This document shows positions 36,030 to 47,215 of a stretch of DNA of 64,000 bases, piece by piece; positions within the stretch are counted from its first letter, which is position 1; each line of letters begins with the position of its first letter. Where the stretch lies: positions 1-64,000 of the forward strand of contig JAXGGA010002303.1 of assembly GCA_038373865.1 (NCBI GenBank). The letters run 5' to 3'. The notes under the pieces were generated by a model. That model was given only the letters and a program-made list of their open reading frames with translations, made no database searches and was not told the DNA's origin. A program made the position numbers and the translations under genes. This DNA is from Uloborus plumipes. Its lineage: Eukaryota > Arthropoda > Arachnida > Araneae > Uloboridae.

Positions 36030-36768
36030 GAAAGGGTCAGGGAAGGTGCATAAAATAGAAAGAAAGGTTAGTCTGTAATGGCTTGTTTTAGCAAGCTATT
36101 GATTTATTATTATTATTATTATTTTTCTTGTAAAAAATAGCGAAACAAAAAGTTTTTATTTTAAAAAGAGTTATATTCATTTGAGCCTCAAACTAAATGT
36201 AATCAATTTGCAAAGGGGGCCCCGCCAGAGTTCTCCAATCGGGCCCCGCATTTGCTAAGGCCGGCCCTGGTTACTGTATAATTTAAATACTGCCCCCAGA
36301 GGCAAAAAGTTCCCCACCTATGATTTATGCACTACACTAAAAAAGAATCTTTTAACTATGCATGTCACAAAAAATTTTCAATTTAAAACGTAGGTTCCTC
36401 AAAAAAGTTCCTTCTTATAGCGAAATTTTCATTTTTTTTTTCTGCTTCTACATAACCCAGATTTTTCCCTTTCCCTGTTCTTTGGATTCCAAGAATACAT
36501 TTATCTACCTAACTAAATGATTGAATGTGTGTTCTTATGACTACAATCAGTAAAAGTCACATTTGTAGGGCAGCCTGTAAGTTAGGTATATTGTGAATGC
36601 TGAATTAAGAATGATTTTTCAAAACCTTTTTCAGGAAATTCCTCTTTTTTATCAAAATTTGTTTAAGAGAGCAATATTTTAGAATAACAAAAATCAAAGA
36701 ATAAGAAGAAAAATTGCAAAAAGGCAAAACTAAGTGATAATGCAAACAATTACTACAAAGAAACTTAC

Positions 36769-36856
36769 TGGATTCTAAATCATTGATTACTTGCTGGCCT
36801 TGTGTAATCAATTTTTCTATTTTTCCTTTCTGAGCTCTAAAATCTGCTTCAGTATC
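36769..36856 (-). CDS. Dys: Dystrophin exon 18 (spectrin repeat 4)
   Basis: Eighty-eight nt (phase 0 in, phase 1 out) encoding DTEADFRAQKGKIEKLITQG and QQVINDLES, helix B of repeat 4. It is followed by the largest intron in the window (12.5 kb). The A|TT codon joins correctly to exon 19. Confidence 0.93.
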
Positions 36857-37846
36857 CTTGAAATAAAATATAACTTTCTTAAGTTGTTGTCTTAATCGTA
36901 TTGCATGAAATTGTAAATTATCAAATTTGTGCCCTTTCCTCATTACATATACTCAAAAAACACATTTAAATAAGTTGTTTTTAAGAAAGTAGTACAAAAG
37001 CTATGCAATGTGCGTGTAAATCCTGTTGCATAGCAAAGCCTGCCAGAACTTCATTTGTACGTTCATTGTTTACACATATGAATATATAAATCTTATTTTC
37101 ACTGGAGTTTCCCATAAGCTAAAAAGCTGAACCTTCCCCATATGCTCATAAGCATAGGCTTTGATTTATGTTTTCAATGAAGCAAATCAGCTGGTAGTTG
37201 GATTAGGTCTTCAAAAATAATTTCAAATTAAATTAGAAAGGGCTTTATATTCCTAATTTAAATGCATAAACACACAAACAAAAATTCAACTGTAACACAT
37301 AAGTAAAAAACAAGAAAAACTGAATCACAGTTCCAGTAATTCATTTATAATATTGTCTTTTTTAACGTATTATTCTTAAAGGAATTATTAAACTAAAACA
37401 TTTTAATTCAATTTTTTATTATTTATTTTGCATCATTTCATTTCATTAATTTTACTTTTTTTTCTTTTAAAAAAATCGTACTGAGCAATTGTACTAACAA
37501 CAAATAAGTTTCTAATTGTGATGAAGCATTTATGTGTGCTGAGTTAAATAAATGAACAAACAAATCATAAAAATAGATAAAATGGCAATGTATGAAATCT
37601 AGTAAAATTACGGCAGGAAAATTAGCCAAAAAATTTCCTAAATTTTCCCCTTTTTACTAAGAACTCCCCCCCCCTTTTACTAGACATTACTAATCATTAA
37701 ATGCAATAATTGAACAGAAAAGTAATGCGTTAATCACCACTACTAAATCATGCGTTAATCATCACTACTAAATTTTAATATTAGGATATAAATAACACGT
37801 ATAAAAACATAAATCAGGTATTAAGAAAATTCGTGAATCTTGTTAC
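36857..37846. other. Intron 17, nothing recognised
   Basis: AT-rich intron; a duplicated ACTACTAAAT-CATGCGTTAATCA motif near 37728-37771 is the only local repeat. No gene. Confidence 0.5.
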
Positions 37847-38044
37847 CTCGAGCAGCACTTGCTGATCGTCTAGACAAAGAGTATCCCATGGAGAGATATC
37901 ATTTCCAGAACTTTCATAAGCAGCTAACCCCATTGTAGACTCTGCACGATCGAGCCACACACACACAGCATCCAAACTTCTCTGCCACTCTTGTATCCTC
38001 CAGCTATCCAAGCGCCTCTTTTTGGCACCTCCTTGTTCAATTTC
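37847..38044 (-). CDS. Dys: Dystrophin exon 17 (hinge 2 end, spectrin repeat 4)
   Basis: Sixty-six codons, phase 0-0. A basic KKRRLDS stretch (compare KKRQI...KRLD in vertebrate hinge 2) precedes EWQRSLDAVCVWLDRAESTM, helix A of the next spectrin-like repeat. The donor is GTAACA. Confidence 0.95.
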
Positions 38045-38342
38045 CTGTAAAAGAGGTAAGTTGACAAATATTTTTTTCACTAAAAGGAAATAGTTCACCA
38101 AATTGTAAAAATTAATCAAAAGCAGATAGCTACATAAGAACACACAAATTTGAATAAGCATAAGTAGAAGATAAACTAAATGAATGTTATAAATCAAACA
38201 AAATTTTAAAACTATTACAAGAACAAAAGAGTATTGCAAAATGTCAAAAACACTATATAATTTCATGAACTGTTAGCACATAATAATGAATGCTCAATTT
38301 TCAACAAAAACATCGAGAAATGACATAAAAGTGCTAACTTAC

Positions 38343-38429
38343 TTTTTGATTAGAAACTGGTGGAGAAGAATGTACCAATTCACTTTGTTTAGAGCCAGAA
38401 CTTTGTTTTTCCTGATCCACACTTGAGAG
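38343..38429 (-). CDS. Dys: Dystrophin exon 16 (hinge-2-like linker)
   Basis: Twenty-nine codons, symmetric phase 0-0: LSSVDQEKQSSGSKQSELVH followed by SSPPVSNQK. It is low-complexity, Ser/Gln/Lys-rich and has no heptad pattern. It sits between repeats 3 and 4, where vertebrate dystrophin has hinge 2. Being a whole number of codons it could be skipped without a frameshift; no transcript evidence is available. Confidence 0.88.
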
Positions 38430-38987
38430 CTTAAAAACATATCAAAAATAATATTAAGAAGTTGATATAACATGACATCATTCTAAAAAGAGCTGGTTAA
38501 TAGAAGGGCTGACATGGGAAAGACAGTAAGTAATAAAAAAAAATTACAGGTTCAACAATGTTTTGTGGACTATACACAAGTGACATTTTCTGTCGCTTGT
38601 AGCAACTAAATCATTTTACTGATTGGCTTACTGCTCATTCCATGCCATTGGCTTGAGCATTAACATTTTTCTGTTAAAGAACAAAAAAAAAAACTCTAAA
38701 ATTGTGACTTACTGTCTTCCCCATTTAATAAATAAAGTGATTTTAAAAAATTGCCAAACATTGCTATTTTAGAACTAAAATATTTTAAATTGTAAATTTG
38801 GTATACAGTTATTATTAACTACAAACAAATAGTAAAAAACTGATTCAAAATATTAGTGAAAAACTCTAAAGCAACAAAAACTCAACAAAAGAGAGAGAGA
38901 GAGAGAGGAAAACACATTACTTTAACACTAAAGAAAATAGAGGAAAGCAGCATTTTTCAGAGAGCATTTAAAAAAAAATATTAGAAC

Positions 38988-39170
38988 CTTTTTGCTTAAG
39001 GTCTCCATCTGCAGAACCAATGCATCCCACCTTTGTGTAAGCTTTTCTAACTTTTCTGTGATTTCAATCACACCTAAGGACCCTTTTTCAAGTTGATCCT
39101 TTATCTTTTGGGCTCGCTCTGTTAACTGGTTAAAAAGTCTATGATGGATGTCTAAATCTTGCTCCACAGA
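38988..39170 (-). CDS. Dys: Dystrophin exon 15 (spectrin repeat 3)
   Basis: Sixty-one codons, phase 0-0. It encodes SVEQDLDIHHRLFNQLTERA and KLTQRWDALVLQMETLSKK, helices B-C of repeat 3 (Q-R-W-D-x-L-V pattern). The donor is GTTCTA. Confidence 0.95.
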
Positions 39171-39420
39171 CTGCAAAAAGTATAAGAGAACATTTCAAAA
39201 AGTTTTCTGTGAAATTTAGAAAAAAAATATCATTAATATTAAATTATAACTGAAGCAATGTAGAATTCTGAATTGTAACACTTGTAGAACATTGGAAAGC
39301 CTATCTTAAAATACAGAGTTATAACACAAATGTGATTCATGATGAACCTTATTTCTTAATCATTAGGTTTATTTGCTTAAATTTTATGCTTCTTATAAAC
39401 AAACTCCTTGAATTATTTAT

Positions 39421-40720
39421 GGGTGATTCTCCAAAAACCTGGCATTTTCGACTCACAAACTCTATAAAAATAAAAATGCTTAAAAAAATCTAAAAAAAAT
39501 CATACTTACTCTTTGTTAAGAGCTTATTAAGAGAAAAATAGAGGGAACTCACTTTAAGTATGCTACACCCCAAAAAAGGTGGGTCAACTTTTTCGAACCG
39601 AGAGAGTGACAAGAAGCACTAAGCGAACAAACAAATGAATTTTATCAAGGATTATCAGAAATTTTACAATAATAACAAAGAAATAACTTCAACATGAATG
39701 AAAAACTATGCTTATTGTTGACAAACAAAACTAATTTACAACCTCCTTAAACAAACACTGTTTTAAGAGATGCGGCATCCGACAAATTTAATATTTATAT
39801 GAAGAAAGAGATTTACAATCATAAAATAAAGTTCAAATTTTTCTAAATGAATACTTTTTTAATAAATGAGACTCCTTTTTAATATTTTTAGCTAATGTTT
39901 GGTAAATAAATCCATCTATTTTACCGGATGTTTTACCAGTGCTTTAAAAGTAATGCTACAGTGACTTTTTTTTTTTTTTTTTTTTGCGCCAGGAGAGGGA
40001 CATTTTAATCAAAAAAGGCTGATATTTCTACCCGGAATTATATAGAAGGTAAATAATGGTATTTTTCTCTTTTATCCCTCTTAACTCAATTACACACTGC
40101 AGGCAGAATTATTATTCTTATTTTATTTAGAACAGAAATGTTGGCCAGGAGAGGGACATCGAAAATGTTACATACCTCATTTTGAACTAAGGAATAATAA
40201 TACGAACAGCAGACACATTCTATAGACAAAATACTCTATGAGTCCAAAGAAGTGATGAGAATAAACAGTGTTATAGTACTGCAGATTCAAAATTCCTTCT
40301 TTTTGCCTTTAATAATTGAACCAATTTGTAGGCCAGGAGAGGGACATGCAATCTGGGGACAAACTTCAAAATGATCTACCTGATTATATAATCATTTAAA
40401 TAAGCTAAAACAACACTATATTACACTCATAACTATACATAATTCAACACTACAAGTGGAATTTATGCAATGTTCAAGTAAAATTTTAAAATAATTTATT
40501 TACATTTTAGAAACAGGGTGGGACACGCAAAAAGGTAACTTTTTGGCTATTCAAAAATTTTTGTAGAAAAAAAATAAATGAAAAATTGCTTTAATATGAA
40601 TTGAATAACATCAGAATAAGTATTTCTAACAATAAAAAAAAACAAAAAACTTTCTAGGTCAAATAATTTTTGTGCTGTCCTACGGGGACATCATATTGTT
40701 CGGATTTTGGAGAATCACCC
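39421..40720. mobile_element. 1.3-kb element with GGGTGATTCTCCAAAA inverted ends
   Basis: The inverted ends GGGTGATTCTCCAAAA (39421-39436) and TTTTGGAGAATCACCC (40705-40720) are flanked by TTAT on both sides. The internal motif GCCAGGAGAGGGACAT occurs three times (near 39988, 40144 and 40332), and weaker GGGACA motifs follow at 40510 and 40685. There is no coding frame. It lies in intron 14. Confidence 0.75.
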
Positions 40721-40774
40721 TTATACGCATAATATACAAATATTTATATAAACACAGATTTTCTAGATATTGAC

Positions 40775-41013
40775 CTGAAGAAGCTTCACTTGTTCTAATA
40801 AGGCACGATTATCACTAATTGGAACTTGACCAATAGTAGAAAGTTGCTGTTCTTTCCTGTACAGCCATTGACTAAAGCACAACTCTTCATCTTCTAACTG
40901 CTGCCACTGAGGAACTAAAGACTGCAAAAGTGTGCTTCGCTCTTCTACAGTATGACAAACATTAGCCCATCTTTCTCCAATCATGGGTAATTGCTTTTCC
41001 AAAGCTGCATATG
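40775..41013 (-). CDS. Dys: Dystrophin exon 14 (spectrin repeats 2-3)
   Basis: Two hundred and thirty-nine nt, phase 1 in and phase 0 out. AALEKQLPMIGERWANVCH closes repeat 2 (vertebrate: L-G-D-R-W-A-N-I-C). The segment from SLVPQWQQLEDEELCFSQWL opens repeat 3. The high similarity to vertebrate R2/R3 makes the repeat numbering secure here. The donor is GTCAAT. Confidence 0.96.
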
Positions 41014-41104
41014 CTAAAAATTACATCAAAAATATTTAATTAATTACTCACAAAATAATGAATGAATGATATGGCAAAAATTGTAGAATCTAAAATATTT
41101 TTAC

Positions 41105-41195
41105 CATTTCTGCTTCCATCTTCATCAACAATGACAACAATTTCTTTCAGGCGGTTCACAGCTTCTTGTTTGCTTTTCAATTCCTCTTGTAGTTT
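41105..41195 (-). CDS. Dys: Dystrophin exon 13 (spectrin repeat 2)
   Basis: Ninety-one nt, phase 0 in and phase 1 out. It encodes KLQEELKSKQEAVNRLKEIV then VIVDEDGSRN, the counterpart of vertebrate V-N-S-L-x-x-M-V-V-V-V-D-E. It is separated from exon 14 by a very small intron (91 bp). Confidence 0.94.
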
Positions 41196-42151
41196 CTAGA
41201 ATATAAACAGGTATTCATCTTAAAACTGCAGAAAGAACACACCAAAACACTGAACAGTTCTGTTTTTTCTTTTTCTTTTTTAACTGCATGATATTTAAAT
41301 AAAACCATTTTAGTTTTGCAGCCAATTTGGAGTAAAGGAGAGTTGGAGGAAAAAAATGAAAGAAAAATAAAATGTTAGATAGTACATTTGAAGCTTTGCA
41401 CTTAGAATTTATTAACGAAATTAATACATTTACCATTTTAAAAAAAAGGGTTAAGGAAAAATATTTTCCTGGAATATCGGTTTCTAATATTGATGAACTT
41501 GGACGTGACCTTTGGAGCTATAACAATTATGAGCAACTTTAAATGATAAGATAGTCGAGAAAGATGTCATTAAAATGCATGCATTATTACAATAAAATAT
41601 ATTTGTATCACAATAAAATAACAAAATAAGTAACAGTTCCGAATAGAAAACTATATCATGCATCAAGCTTCAGGGCTGCAGGATCTGCACTGAAAACTAA
41701 CAATGAAGGAAAATGTGGCGTGTTAGAGCATCCTTCCAGAAATATCCAAAGCTTTCAGCACTGAAACATGCAGTTACCCAAGAATTGTCCGCAATGAAGG
41801 AATTTACCGGAAATATTTTTTTTAATCAAAATTAAATTAAATAGTGTGTCATTTTCTTGCTTGTAATTAAAAGTACACATATATTTACATATTGGTTTGT
41901 TTTAAACTGCCTTTTGAAGTACAGAGGTACTTTTTAAACCCTGAAAAAATGTTATTGTGAAAGATCAAAATTCACTGGTTTTTCACCAGAAATCGGTCTT
42001 TTGCCGATGACTTTGTTACGTGAATGTCGATATTCACCAGCAAATGCTGACACTTACCAGATTTTGGTCTTTCAGAATAACACATACGTTCCATAAAATA
42101 AATAAATCTAGATATCAAAAAAGGACAAACAGAGTTGGATTTAGATAGAAC
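41196..42151. other. Intron 12, nothing recognised
   Basis: AT-rich intron, no supported element. Confidence 0.5.
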
Positions 42152-42296
42152 CTTTTGCACTTCTACTTGGTTCTTGATAGCATCTAAATTTGGACCAAGG
42201 GGAGGTAAACGAGATAACTTCTGCTCCATTTCACTCAGCCAATTGTTTAAATCATCCAACTGGATTTTCTGTAAACTCATGAGTTTTTCATGGACT
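42152..42296 (-). CDS. Dys: Dystrophin exon 12 (spectrin repeat 2)
   Basis: One hundred and forty-five nt. It completes the split Gln codon and encodes QLDDLNNWLSEMEQKLSRL and PPLGPNLDAIKNQVEVQK, matching vertebrate repeat 2 (L-N-D-W-L and P-L-G-P-D-L-E-x-L-K-x-Q-V). The donor is GTTCTA. Confidence 0.95.
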
Positions 42297-42744
42297 CTGA
42301 AAGAAAAGAAAATGCAAAGAATTTTGAGCAATGATAAAGGACAATCTTATTATGCACAATGAAGTTTTCTGCAAGGAAATTTGGACAAATTATAGTGTAA
42401 AACCAGTTTGCTATTATTATCTCAAACAGTTGCAAATTGTTTACTTTGTTCCACCTGCATCAGTAGCTGATTTCAGATACATTTTTCCTCATACATGAAT
42501 GAAAGATATACTTATAAAATATGAAAAAATAATGAAGCAGTAATTACAAAGAGGATTGATATACCAGCAATAAAATCAGCAGTTTTTTACAACAGTACTT
42601 TTTGCAAGTGTTTATTTGCAGATTGTATGTGGTTTCTTAAGAGTATGTAAAAAAGAAAGTATGAAATAGCATAAAAACTTGTTATCTTACTTTTAAGTAA
42701 ATTTTTAACATAAATAAAATTTATAACACTAAAACGCTACATAC

Positions 42745-42926
42745 TGATTTTGTCGCTCGACCGCTTTTAGCCTCAAATCTTGCCACCTCTCATTTAAAAG
42801 CTGCATTTGTACTTTAACTTCATCATGCTCTTCTGGACTAAGTTTTCTTTGGGATAGAAGCTGATTTCCATTTTCTAGAACTCTTTCAACACTTTTTTGA
42901 TGCATAGTAAGCTCTAACATGAAAGA
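42745..42926 (-). CDS. Dys: Dystrophin exon 11 (spectrin repeat 1)
   Basis: One hundred and eighty-two nt, phase 0 in and phase 2 out (CA|A). It encodes helices B and C of repeat 1: VERVLENGNQLLSQRKLSPE and MQLLNERWQDLRLKAVERQN. The L-N-x-R-W-x-x-L-R pattern is typical of helix C. Confidence 0.95.
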
Positions 42927-43052
42927 CTGGAGATAAAAAGAAAAATAAAGCAGCATTAACAGTAATTATAAATATTATATTTCATAAAATTTAGCTGTTA
43001 AATTGTCATTTTGATACTTTATTTAATGCTGTATGTTATGTATTATCCTTAC

Positions 43053-43217
43053 TTCTATCTCATGGAATTGTTGTTTCACAGCATCTATGTTTTGTTCGAT
43101 TGGACTAGCTTCTAAAAGCTTTTCTTCAGCCCCAAGTAACCACGTTAGAACATCTTCTAAAGATGACTGATAATGAGATACATCAGAGTCATTTGAATGA
43201 CTAACTTCAGCAGTTTC
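43053..43217 (-). CDS. Dys: Dystrophin exon 10 (hinge 1 end, spectrin repeat 1)
   Basis: Fifty-five codons, phase 0-0. A polar lead (ETAEVSHSNDSDVSH) is followed by YQSSLEDVLTWLLGAEEKLL, the first helix of rod repeat 1, matching the vertebrate pattern Y-x-x-x-L-E-E-V-L-S-W-L-L-S-A-E. The donor is GTAAGG. Confidence 0.95.
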
Positions 43218-43285
43218 CTAAAAAAAAAAATTAAATACATTTTAATCATCACCATAAAGTTATTATTACACAGTTCAGTTATATC

Positions 43286-44447
43286 CAGGGTTGCCAGACG
43301 TCCCGGATTTCAAGGGACAGTCCCGTTTTTTGAAAAACTGTCCCGCGTCCCGGGGAACATTGATACGGGACGCCTAATGTCCCATATTCCAGGTAGAAGC
43401 AACATTTTACAAAACGAGACATTATTTTGAGAAAAAATAAAGTAACACAAAAAATGAAATGGAGTGATAAGAAAATTGATTGAATTATAGTATTTTTCTG
43501 TTCTGAAGTGTAATGTTAGTCTTATATTCAGTTAGAGCAGAAATCATTGCGACAATTTATTCAACAAAGGTTTAGTTCATTTTAAAAGTGGTGTAGCTCC
43601 TTGTAAATGATTTTACTGTGCCTTATTATATAAAGCCCTGCTCAAATATATCCTTATGAAAGAAATGTAAGTGTCCAGCTACTATTAGTCACTGGATAGT
43701 TATCTTTTGAAATGTGCTTTGCTTTGCTCTTAAACTAGATGTAACTAAATTTAGAAAACAAATATGTATTTTAAAAATAATTAAATACAAAATTTTTATA
43801 ATGGAAGACACAAATATAACTTGCAATGAGTTTTATGCAAACCTAAAGACACATTAAAACTTTGAAAGAATTATTACAGCAATAGAACCAAGTAGCAGGT
43901 ATGATTTGAAAAAGAATTTGCCGACATTATCTTAGAATAATTTTTATGTTATTCAAAAAACTAGCTTTTTTTTCCTAAATATAGTGAATTTTTTTTTTAA
44001 TTTGTTTTAATTGAATTTCTTATTTAATTCTATGTCTGCTCAAGCCTCCTTGGTTTTGGGAACTTAATGCATTTATACATTAGTAAACGTGGGTTTTGCT
44101 ATTTGGTATAATTTACATTGAATATATATAATCTTTGCCCTCCTGGCAAAATTCAAAATGACTGGCCTGTGTCAGGAAAAAAGGGGGTTAATTGTAGGAA
44201 AACACTAATTTTAACAATATATAGTGCTAAAACTTTTACACTAGTATTCATGAAGAAAAATATCTATGCAATGGTAAAAAACGTAGTTTTTATTCATATG
44301 CTCATTGTGTTTTTTTTCTCCTGCATATTTATGGGAAACATTTGATGTCAAAGTCAAGGTTGTAAAAATTCGACTTTAACACTTCCTCCCCCCCCCCCCC
44401 CAAAGAAGCCGGTCCCGTATTTGCAGTTCTTAAATCTGGCAACCTTG
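43286..44447. mobile_element. hAT-type element with perfect 8-bp target duplication
   Basis: The ends CAGGGTTGCCAGACG and inverted CAAGGTTGCCAGATT are flanked by GTTATATC on both sides (43278-43285 and 44448-44455). Subterminal TCCCG/CGGGAC repeats lie near both ends. It is 1,162 bp with no transposase, in intron 9. Confidence 0.88.
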
Positions 44448-44691
44448 GTTATATCTGTCATAGTAAATTTCAAAAAATAAATAAAAAAGTATACGTATAC
44501 CATTAATCAAGATCAATTTTGCAATACAAATAACATCATATTTTATACTTTAACACAGATTAACTTTTATTTAGTAGTAATTTTTATTACTGTATACTGA
44601 AACACGGAAGGGTAAGATGTGGCCACTTCAGTTTTTCTAGATATTTTCAGATCTTTTTAGTAAATTCTTTACAATATACCTTAGAAGCTCT

Positions 44692-45125
44692 CAGGGCCGC
44701 CGTTTGGGGGGGAATACTGGACCTCTACTCCGGAGCTTTGGGGGCCCGTAAGGTTTTGAACATGTTTTTCCAGTTTTAGTGTCAATAATTTCATCAAAAA
44801 AAAATATCGCTTTCCATTGCCAATTCTCAATATGAAACCATTGCTAGTACAAACACTAATGAATGAAACACACTTGTGCAAAAGAAATTGCACCGCTTTT
44901 TAAAATCATCTGGCGACACAAAAAACGTGAAAATGAAATCAGGTGTACAGTTTTGTAACTAAAAAAAAAAAGTTTTCCCGAAAAAAAATTTTTTCTCTTT
45001 TTTTTTTACAATTGCAAATGTGCTGAAACGACAGCATAAAGTTATGCAATTTGGGGGGGAGGGGGCGGTGTATGGGGGCCCGGCATTAATATTGGTACTG
45101 GGCCCCATCGCTGGTAGCGGCCCTG
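44692..45125. mobile_element. hAT-type MITE with perfect 8-bp target duplication
   Basis: The ends CAGGGCCGCCG and inverted CAGGGCCGCTA are flanked by GAAGCTCT on both sides (44684-44691 and 45126-45133). It is 434 bp, and G-rich at its ends (GGGGGCCCG). The end resembles the 31232-36269 element (CAGGGCCGG). Intron 9. Confidence 0.88.
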
Positions 45126-45133
45126 GAAGCTCT

Positions 45134-46016
45134 ACATGCCTTATCCATCTTCTCTTTTGACTAAATAAAAACTGTGTGCATAATAATATTTAGTGATGTT
45201 GTCTCTACATAGCAACACATAAAATTAATACTTCTTTCGCAGAGCCATAGCTACCATTTGGCTAGTGAGCAGTTTTTACTGTTTATAGGAGTTGGAATTC
45301 CAACTGGCACTGAACTGAAGTGAATATCAGTTTTTAATCCCAAAATGATTAGAAAAAGGGACGTTCCTAATATTGACCTCAATATTTTTTGTGTTTTCTG
45401 AACTGAATGTCAGCAAAAATGAGTATATTCAGCCTATGTGAAAAGTGCAACTAGTCTTTGAGCAACTAGTGTCTGAAATTTTAACAAATCAATGAATGCA
45501 TATGTAGGAAGGATTTTTTATTCAAAACAGTATAAATGTGAACTTTCAAAAGTAAAATTAAGTACGTGAAAAGAAAAAACTAAGCACAATTTTAAAAGTA
45601 AAAAATATATACAGTAACAATTCAAACTAATTATGCAAGCCAAAAGAAGAATTTAACAAAATAATAGCCAATTATATTAGAAAAAGATTTAAGTATTAAC
45701 AAGAGCCCAAAAATATTTTTTAAACTTAAGCACCTCAAACAAAATAATAATTTTAAAAAATTAAAACAATTTTGAAACATGAAACAAAAATAAATGAAAT
45801 AATTTTGTACTTTTATAGTATAAAAAAATTAGGAGAAATCTCAAACACTACTATGACTTATCGTTGTCACCTATCCGAATTGCTTCTTTAGTTTAGGGTT
45901 TCAAGTAGTAACCCCTTCAATTTCAAATTTTGAGCAAACTTCTTTCACTAATGCAAAAGAAACTTAAATCGCACTTGCCTATTCATAAAACTAAAAATTA
46001 AAAATTACATTCTTAC
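45134..46016. other. Remainder of intron 9, nothing recognised
   Basis: AT-rich intron sequence, no supported element. Confidence 0.5.
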
Positions 46017-46135
46017 ATCTGATAAATCCACAGATTCAAGCCTTCTGAGCGGTATGCTTTGATTGTGCAAGGCTTGGAAAAAACACATAATATACATCAT
46101 CACAGATTTCTTATCAGGAAGACTAGTATTCACAT
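46017..46135 (-). CDS. Dys: Dystrophin exon 9 (end of CH2, hinge 1)
   Basis: One hundred and nineteen nt (phase 1 in, phase 0 out). It encodes the last CH2 helix, LPDKKSVMMYIMCFFQALHN, then a short tail SIPLRRLESVDLSD that begins hinge 1. The vertebrate counterpart exon 8 is longer (182 nt), so hinge 1 is shorter here. The donor is GTAAGA. Confidence 0.95.
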
Positions 46136-47215
46136 CTGAAAATTTCAAAGGAGCCATTAAGAAAAGATACCAGCTTTCAACATAAATATTTTCTCGGGAA
46201 TATACTTTCAAAACAAATTCACAATAAAACACAAAAATAAATAGAAAAAACATAGTGCTAAATTTAAAAGTAACAAAAGCTTTTAATTCTCTTTCAAATA
46301 ATAATTTTTTTCAAGAAAGAGAAGGGAAGCAGATCATTCCTTGATGAAAATACATTAGTTTAACTCTTTGAGTATGACCTTGGATAATACAAAATCATGA
46401 CGAAAACATTTTGTTAGTCAAGTTTGGATTGTGACACATATACATTCATTGCTCTAAAATAACTCAAATAATGTGTCCATGTGCATTAAAATGAAAGTTT
46501 CAGCTAAGGTGAAACAAAAATTTATGACTTCTTCACTCAAAATTTTTGCAACTGAATACAAGATTCATACCTTTTGAAGCAAGTAAAATTTAGAACTATC
46601 TACATTGGTTAAATTTATTTTGAAATGAATAAAATTTGCAAGCAACCTTTCTTGTTTGAATATTCACTATACAGGTGTGTCTCAAAAGAATCATAACAAT
46701 ATAATATAATATAATGTATAGGGCCTAGAACACAAGGTCTGTTGATGTAATTGAGCTAGGCTGCAATAAAGCTCAAAATGATCCAGTCTCCATGTGTTCA
46801 CATAAAATGAAATGAATAAAAGCATAATTAAACAGAGATAGTTATTAGATAAACAAGAACTTGTGAAAACAGAAATATGTTCAATAAAGTAAAGACAAAA
46901 TAGTGAAATACTTTTTAGCATGTTGTCAACAATCAATTTTACACAAAAGTGGAGACAGACTTTATGGGAAGCATATTTTGGTGTTACAAAAATGAAACAA
47001 TGGCAAAGCTTTTGAATGCTGAGCATACGAACTGTGGGACTATTCATATATGTCATATATTAGACTAAATAGAAGTGCTTACGAATAAACTTGAACATAA
47101 AAAGTCAGAAGGCAAGACTGTCTTTTCTATAGTACGTTTATCAAACCTATTTTGAAGGGAGTGGCATTTATAGAAATTGCTTTGAGGCTGCAGAAATAAC
47201 AGAGCAAATTCTGCC
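46136..47215. other. Intron 8, left part, nothing certain
   Basis: AT-rich. A TTTAACTCTTTGAGTATGAC motif near 46361 looks like a piggyBac-type end but has no partner. Confidence 0.45.

Larger units (their letters stand above)
31232..36269. mobile_element. 5-kb hAT-type element with perfect 8-bp target duplication
   Basis: The ends CAGGGCCGGTCTTAG and inverted CAGGGCCGGCCTTAG (14/15) are flanked by GTTACTGT on both sides (31224-31231 and 36270-36277). Inside each end GGGGCCC-rich subterminal sequence occurs. It contains a 4-unit tandem repeat, another hAT element, and further nested structures. No transposase was recognised, so it is non-autonomous or gutted. Confidence 0.88.
24290..36768 (-). 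other. Intron 18 (12.5 kb), transposon-rich
   Basis: Largest intron in the window, between exons 18 and 19, whose split codon (A|TT) is preserved. Elements inside are listed separately: SINE-like repeat, satellite array, fold-back element, hairpin and nested hAT elements. I found no additional dystrophin exon inside, and phase compatibility does not require one. Confidence 0.85.

Noticed and set aside
24290..36768. A missing dystrophin exon in intron 18
   Set aside because: Exons 18 and 19 join in phase with a clean spectrin helix B-C continuation. No open segment with splice sites and rod-like sequence was seen.
46361..46380. TTTAACTCTTTGAGTATGAC as a piggyBac-type end
   Set aside because: No partner end was found; could be chance.
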